Below the pieces are notes generated by a model. The model saw only the letters and a program-made list of their open reading frames with translations. It was not told the origin of the DNA and did no database searches. Shown here piece by piece: positions 5,601 through 6,911 of a stretch of DNA of 6,911 nt (its first letter is position 1; every line of letters starts with the position of its first letter). The position numbers were made by a program, and so were the translations under genes. Location of the stretch: the NCBI GenBank assembly GCA_002686215.1, contig NZAU01000173.1, positions 1 through 6,911 of the forward strand. The letters are read 5' to 3'. Source of the stretch: Candidatus Woesearchaeota archaeon (GTDB taxonomy: Archaea > Nanoarchaeota > Nanoarchaeia > UBA10117 > ARS21).

Positions 5601-6335
5601 TCAGATTATGGTAATTCAACATTACAAGTTCAGGGTAATGCCTTTATTGAAAAAAGTTTAACAATTTTTGATGATCAAGATGGATCTCTTGCAGTTGGAA
5701 CAACTTCAATCCCAACAGATGATAGAGCAAGTATAGGTAATCAACGTGAAATTGCCTACGGTGGTTCTCACTTTAGAGGTAATGTATCAGTTCTTGGTGA
5801 TACTGGTGGATCTACTATCTTTATTTCTGGTCTCCATAATGATGCTGTTGATACTCTCAAATACGTTCAGACACAAATCAGTGAAGATCATACTTACCAA
5901 TATAATGTTGGTATTAACACTCATGTTCCTAGATCTTGCTTAGACCTTGGTGGTTCATCTAGTCCTCTAATTCTACCATCAATGTCAACAACGGCATTGA
6001 ACAATCTAATTAACAGTCCATCTGATGCAACGATTGATAATAATGTTGACGCATCTGGTAGTGGAAGACAAGTTCCTGGAGGAATATTCTACGATAGACA
6101 GTTGGATTGTGTCAAGGTTGGTGTTTCCTCAACAAATAATGCAACTTCCTTCAAGAGAATCATTCATGTAACCATGAGTGGAACGATTGAATCTATTGCT
6201 TTCCCACAAGTTACTAATGCAAACGTGACTACATTACAAAATGATTCTGATATTCCAGACGGTGCAGTTGTTTATAATACTGGAACTAACAAACTTATGG
6301 TAAAAGCAAGCGGAACCTTTACCAATCTCCACTGA
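2661..6335 (+). CDS. Large modular fibre-like virion structural protein, 1224 aa
   Basis: This is a complete gene for a probable virion appendage protein. The start MPNYNKSFNFRNGVQVD is one I recall from many T4-like cyanophage structural proteins. Domain order: N-terminal anchor-like region 1-26; 'GIGTTIP..DLDVRG' at 29-43; 'VGVGTTNP' near 121; a 'RLFHNGTTSFIKD...VELYYDNVKRFET' module at about 291-365; shared 'DN..I/GNLTID' units at 423-476, 489-527, 565-603, 648-681 and 716-755; three more 'GIG/GIN..P' motifs near 779, 879 and 1083; and a distinct C-terminal region at about 1091-1224 with PGGIFYD (1139) and DGAVVYNTGTNKL (1200). Only two cysteines are visible (1093 and 1150), both in that C-terminal part, and a single Trp (103). 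There is no S74 domain, unlike the upstream gene. The composition (G, T, V, D, N, S) fits beta-structured trimeric shafts. It follows the first fibre gene by 16 bp and is probably co-transcribed or driven by the late promoter at 2636. The exact role is unknown. Confidence 0.85.
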   Translation: MPNYNKSFNFRNGVQVDVDDLIVRGNLVGIGTTIPRSDLDVRGTVDVTGIVTTTNLFVSGISTFTDELRIGTGITISPQTGIISATFFRGDASQLANLPTSQWVDVDPGLGYTSIYNVGPVGVGTTNPVHSLQIGADVNNGGNGVGINSAGHIRLSGIVTAGSFVGSGAGITAISANNISEGTLDAARLPLIFSGLTEVNTTNLVVGVATAGTLGVTTLSSGSLAVTNNTTVGGALTVTGTLVSGDATVSALNVSGVSTLGVTSFTGAVEFGSDLVFGDNITLRVGNETDGDLRLFHNGTTSFIKDVGTGNLNVDTNGSAIVFTKNESEDLAKFITDGAVELYYDNVKRFETLGIGATVIGDLKVSENATILGVSTLTTISATEATIGVATVSTFNVTESNLTNVVVSGVTTFTGAVDANGGATIDNIQIGVTDNNEIDTASGNLTIDSAGGTTTVDDNLAVTGTIDVDGNTTLDDATIDGVLDVNGSATVDNVRIDGNEIDTTSGNLTIDSAGGTTTVDDNLSVSGATALTGNLTLSADVIVSSDKNSGLGTDGAAFSDAFISEVTIGVASSEKISTRNGQSLKLDSAQGTVIVEDDFNVTGVTTAPTLNSTTINVGTENVSTALNPTADQTVPLGTSSLRYSELHVDNITVGVGSDQEITATTGNLELKAPGGNVRITNLEPVGIVTVGGDILPDGDKTRDLGSATAAFAQVHVDELRLGNSGNTLDTRTGDLTLDSATGITNVNDKLVITGDSTVSGNIFVGAGGTGAALLGPSQNIGIGTSAPTSSIQVVKYTDNELRLISENATSSITLSRDLTGATDDTATIAYNGTDLTLTNKDASGDVSVILSGGSGINTTSDFTISHGGSNIFVASHDGLVGINKATPAQALDVTGNVAATGNIVVEGTITAGQGANQVTFGGGTTTLASNIDGNINSTGISTFADVTIGVATVTDFKVTTGIGTFVTGANIGTESRAPFTSDYGNSTLQVQGNAFIEKSLTIFDDQDGSLAVGTTSIPTDDRASIGNQREIAYGGSHFRGNVSVLGDTGGSTIFISGLHNDAVDTLKYVQTQISEDHTYQYNVGINTHVPRSCLDLGGSSSPLILPSMSTTALNNLINSPSDATIDNNVDASGSGRQVPGGIFYDRQLDCVKVGVSSTNNATSFKRIIHVTMSGTIESIAFPQVTNANVTTLQNDSDIPDGAVVYNTGTNKLMVKASGTFTNLH
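2817..2840 (+). other. Perfect 9-bp inverted repeat inside the second fibre gene
   Basis: ACCACTAAC at 2817-2825 is the exact reverse complement of GTTAGTGGT at 2832-2840, with a six-base TTGTTT loop. It lies about 155 bases into the coding region. No T-run follows, so it is not an obvious terminator. It could be an mRNA hairpin or simply a by-product of the coded TTTNLFVSG sequence. No function can be assigned. Confidence 0.5.
3531..3755 (+). other. 'FHNG...LYYDN' fibre module
   Basis: Residues 291-365 contain GDLRLFHNGTTSFIKD, GTGNLNVDTNG and VELYYDNVKRFETLG. I recall this combination ('l.iyHdGs.S.I.D.GtG.L...LYYD...k..Tt..G..v.G') as a recurring module in cyanophage and other marine virus fibre proteins. 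It occurs once here. Its single occurrence among many repeated units suggests an acquired cassette. A surface-exposed, possibly binding, role is inference. Confidence 0.55.
3927..4088 (+). repeat. Shared fibre unit, copy 4
   Basis: The encoded text is ATIDNIQIGVTDNNEID, then TASGNLTIDSAGG, TTTVDDNLAVTG and TIDVDGNTTLDD. It is a full 54-residue unit. Its core (3966-4040) is duplicated in DNA at 4155-4229. Its closest match in the other gene is 1265-1417. Confidence 0.75.
3966..4040 (+). repeat. 75-bp direct DNA repeat, left copy
   Basis: This stretch aligns without gaps to 4155-4229, exactly 189 bp (63 codons) downstream, with 11 mismatches in 75 by my hand count (about 85%). The 26 bases 4011-4036 are identical to 4200-4225. 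Most differences outside that core are at third codon positions, which points to a relatively recent in-frame duplication kept under protein-level selection. Confidence 0.8.
4125..4241 (+). repeat. Shared fibre unit, copy 5
   Basis: The encoded text is ATVDNVRIDGNEIDTTSGNL, then TIDSAGGTTTVDDNLSVSG. The front resembles copy 1 in the other gene (DNVRIDGN), and the middle is a near-identical duplicate of copy 4. It lacks the trailing 'DVDGNTTLDD' segment of copy 4. Confidence 0.75.
4155..4229 (+). repeat. 75-bp direct DNA repeat, right copy
   Basis: This is the partner of 3966-4040, in the same orientation and reading frame. The identical core here is 4200-4225 and codes for GGTTTVDD. Recombination between the copies would delete or add exactly 63 codons and leave the frame intact. 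Confidence 0.8.
4308..4469 (+). repeat. Composite 'LG..fsdaf + IG...L.LDS' unit, copy 1
   Basis: The encoded text is GLGTDGAAFSDAFISEVTIG, then SSEKISTRNGQSLKLDSAQG and TVIVEDDFNVTG. It joins a loose 'DLG' element to a 'GNLxIDSxxG' element. It is the first of three such composites, starting at 4308, 4551 and 4749. Confidence 0.6.
4551..4703 (+). repeat. Composite 'LGTSSLRY + TGNL' unit, copy 2
   Basis: The encoded text is DQTVPLGTSSLRYSELHVDN, then ITVGVGSDQEITATTGNLEL and KAPGGNVRITN. It has the same order of elements as 4308-4469 and 4749-4925. It starts 198 bp (66 codons) before the third copy. Confidence 0.65.
4749..4925 (+). repeat. Composite 'DLGSATAAF + TGDL' unit, copy 3
   Basis: The encoded text is DGDKTRDLGSATAAFAQVHV, then DELRLGNSGNTLDTRTGDLT, LDSATG and NDKLVITGD. 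This is the clearest copy of the composite. HVDEL here corresponds to HVDNI in copy 2. The DLG element also matches RDLGASSLEW in the upstream gene. Confidence 0.65.
5931..6332 (+). other. Distinct C-terminal region of the second fibre protein
   Basis: Residues 1091-1224 depart from the repeat pattern. They contain SCLDLGGSSSPLILPSM, PGGIFYDRQLDCVKVG and, at the end, DGAVVYNTGTNKLMVKASG with FTNLH at the terminus. 'P.G.i.Yn..t..l.v...g.w..l' pairs are common at the tips of secreted or phage beta-structured proteins. Both cysteines of the protein lie here (1093, 1150). It may be the distal tip or a capping domain; this is inference. Confidence 0.5.
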
Positions 6336-6341
6336 TAGGGC

Positions 6342-6370
6342 TTGACAAGGTGCTCTACCCTTGCTAGAGT
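6342..6370 (+). promoter_or_regulatory. Sigma70-type promoter (TTGACA-17-TAGAGT) for the NPPY gene
   Basis: TTGACA at 6342-6347 is a perfect -35 consensus. After exactly 17 bp comes TAGAGT at 6365-6370, matching TATAAT at four of six positions including the key first T, second A and last T. The start would be near 6377, giving a leader of about 20 bases before the ATG at 6397. This is consistent with host-polymerase (early-type) transcription of the downstream gene, unlike the late structural genes. It overlaps the hairpin at 6347-6375. Confidence 0.55.
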
Positions 6371-6375
6371 GCCTT
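6347..6375 (+). terminator. Imperfect hairpin after the second fibre gene, possible terminator
   Basis: AAGGTGCTCTA (6347-6357) pairs with TAGAGTGCCTT (6365-6375): 11 pairs, two of them G-T wobbles, around a seven-base loop CCCTTGC. With T6376 bulged, C6346, A6345 and G6344 can also pair with G6377, T6378 and T6379. It begins 12 bp after the stop codon, where a terminator is expected, but the T-tract (TTTGTT) is short and mixed, so termination would be partial. A smaller competing stem, CAAGG (6346-6350) with CCTTG (6359-6363), is also possible. Confidence 0.5.
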
Positions 6376-6396
6376 TGTTAAGGTTGAAGAGAAGTT

Positions 6397-6911
6397 ATGA
6401 GATTTAGCTTAGCTATTATCAATCCACCATATGGTGTGGGTGGAAATCTCGCGATTAAATTTCTTAATAAATTGTCAGAACATACTGATGATATTCGTGC
6501 TGTTCTTCCTACTTCAGTGCGAAAACCTTCTTCTTTGAATAAGATTGTAGGACATCTTCATTGTGATGTTGATGAAGATCTCGACCCTTCTACGTTTCCT
6601 GGTGGTATTAGTGCCGTAAAACAATACTGGAAAGTAAAAAATACTTCGAGATTTGCAATAGGGGTTGGTGAGATTCCTATGATGAGAGAACATCCTGACT
6701 TTGAGTTTCTTCCTTATGAGAGAAGAGATGAAGCAGATGTATTTGTTGGTGAGTATGGTTGTGGACCTAGTGGTAGAGTTAAAACTGAAAACTTTACTCA
6801 CTATGCTAAAGGACATCACTTTATCAAGGTGCGAGATCCTAAAGTAGTTAATAATATGGTAGAATTTGCTGATAAGTTTAGAGAAGCAGCAGGTCAATGT
6901 AATGGTCGATA
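6397..6911 (+). CDS. NPPY-motif DNA methyltransferase-like protein, 3' partial
   Basis: This frame reads 171 codons without a stop to the right edge. The start is well fixed: a TGA in frame at 6385-6387 lies just upstream, and 6397 is the first ATG. A weak GAAGAG element (6386-6391) ends five bases before it. The protein begins MRFSLAIINPPYGVGGN; NPPY (residues 9-12) is motif IV, the catalytic motif of N6-adenine DNA methyltransferases of the Eco57I/TaqI type, which flips and methylates the target adenine. Then follow VLPTSVRKPSSLNKI (after-strand 'lP.s.r' element), FPGGISAVKQYW, VFVGEYGCGPSGRV and HYAKGHHFIKVRDP. No FxGxG AdoMet-binding motif I precedes NPPY, since only eight residues do. 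So this is either a half-enzyme, a circularly permuted enzyme with motif I beyond the window, or a binding-only relative. It probably has its own promoter (6342-6370). The family is likely; activity is uncertain. Confidence 0.75.
   Translation, partial: MRFSLAIINPPYGVGGNLAIKFLNKLSEHTDDIRAVLPTSVRKPSSLNKIVGHLHCDVDEDLDPSTFPGGISAVKQYWKVKNTSRFAIGVGEIPMMREHPDFEFLPYERRDEADVFVGEYGCGPSGRVKTENFTHYAKGHHFIKVRDPKVVNNMVEFADKFREAAGQCNGR

Noticed and set aside
6271..6282. TATAAT-like -10 box in the end of the second fibre gene
   Set aside because: No matching -35 element at suitable distance was seen, and it codes for the conserved VYNT text.
6336..6396. tRNA or small RNA gene in the gap before the NPPY gene
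   Set aside because: The gap is 61 bp, too short for a tRNA, and shows only a single hairpin with promoter elements.
6514..6897. Minus-strand ORF of 127 codons
   Set aside because: It lies fully within the + strand NPPY gene, which has a recognisable catalytic motif and a fixed start. The minus-strand translation is S/F/K/R-rich with no family resemblance.

Overview
The window looks like part of the late structural region of a T4-like marine myovirus, most likely a cyanophage of Synechococcus or Prochlorococcus, or possibly a related pelagiphage. The basis is two very long, repetitive, Gly/Thr/Asp/Asn/Val-rich fibre-type proteins on the + strand, a C-terminal endosialidase-chaperone (peptidase S74) domain on the first, the start MPNYNKSFNFRNGVQVD on the second, AT-leaning coding sequence and almost no intergenic space. 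The phage assignment rests on my memory of these families, not on a search.

Layout, all on the + strand. (1) Positions 2-2644 hold a fibre-like protein that is open through the left edge. The ATG at 206 is internal, because the same frame reads without a stop back to base 2. It ends in an S74 self-cleaving trimerisation chaperone and a short coiled coil. (2) A T4-type late promoter core, GATAAATA, overlaps its stop codon, and 16 bp separate it from the next gene. (3) Positions 2661-6335 hold a 1224-residue fibre-like protein built from the same kinds of module, with no S74 domain. (4) The 61-bp gap 6336-6396 carries an imperfect hairpin and, within the same bases, a sigma70-like promoter (TTGACA, 17 bp, TAGAGT). 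(5) From 6397 to the right edge runs a third gene, open at its 3' end. It encodes an NPPY-motif protein resembling a DNA adenine methyltransferase, but the NPPY lies at residues 9-12, so the usual N-terminal AdoMet-binding half is absent.

The two fibre genes share several module types: a roughly 50-residue 'DNxxI...GNLxIDSAGG...VDDxLxVxG' unit, a 'DLGssslrw' unit, 'GISTF' linkers and 'GIGTTxP' motifs. They were probably built by duplication and recombination and are likely expressed late as virion appendage parts that meet the host surface. The methyltransferase-like gene appears to have its own host-type promoter and probably belongs to a different expression class. I found no RNA gene, CRISPR array, insertion sequence or integrase. 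No gene-free stretch exceeds 300 bases.
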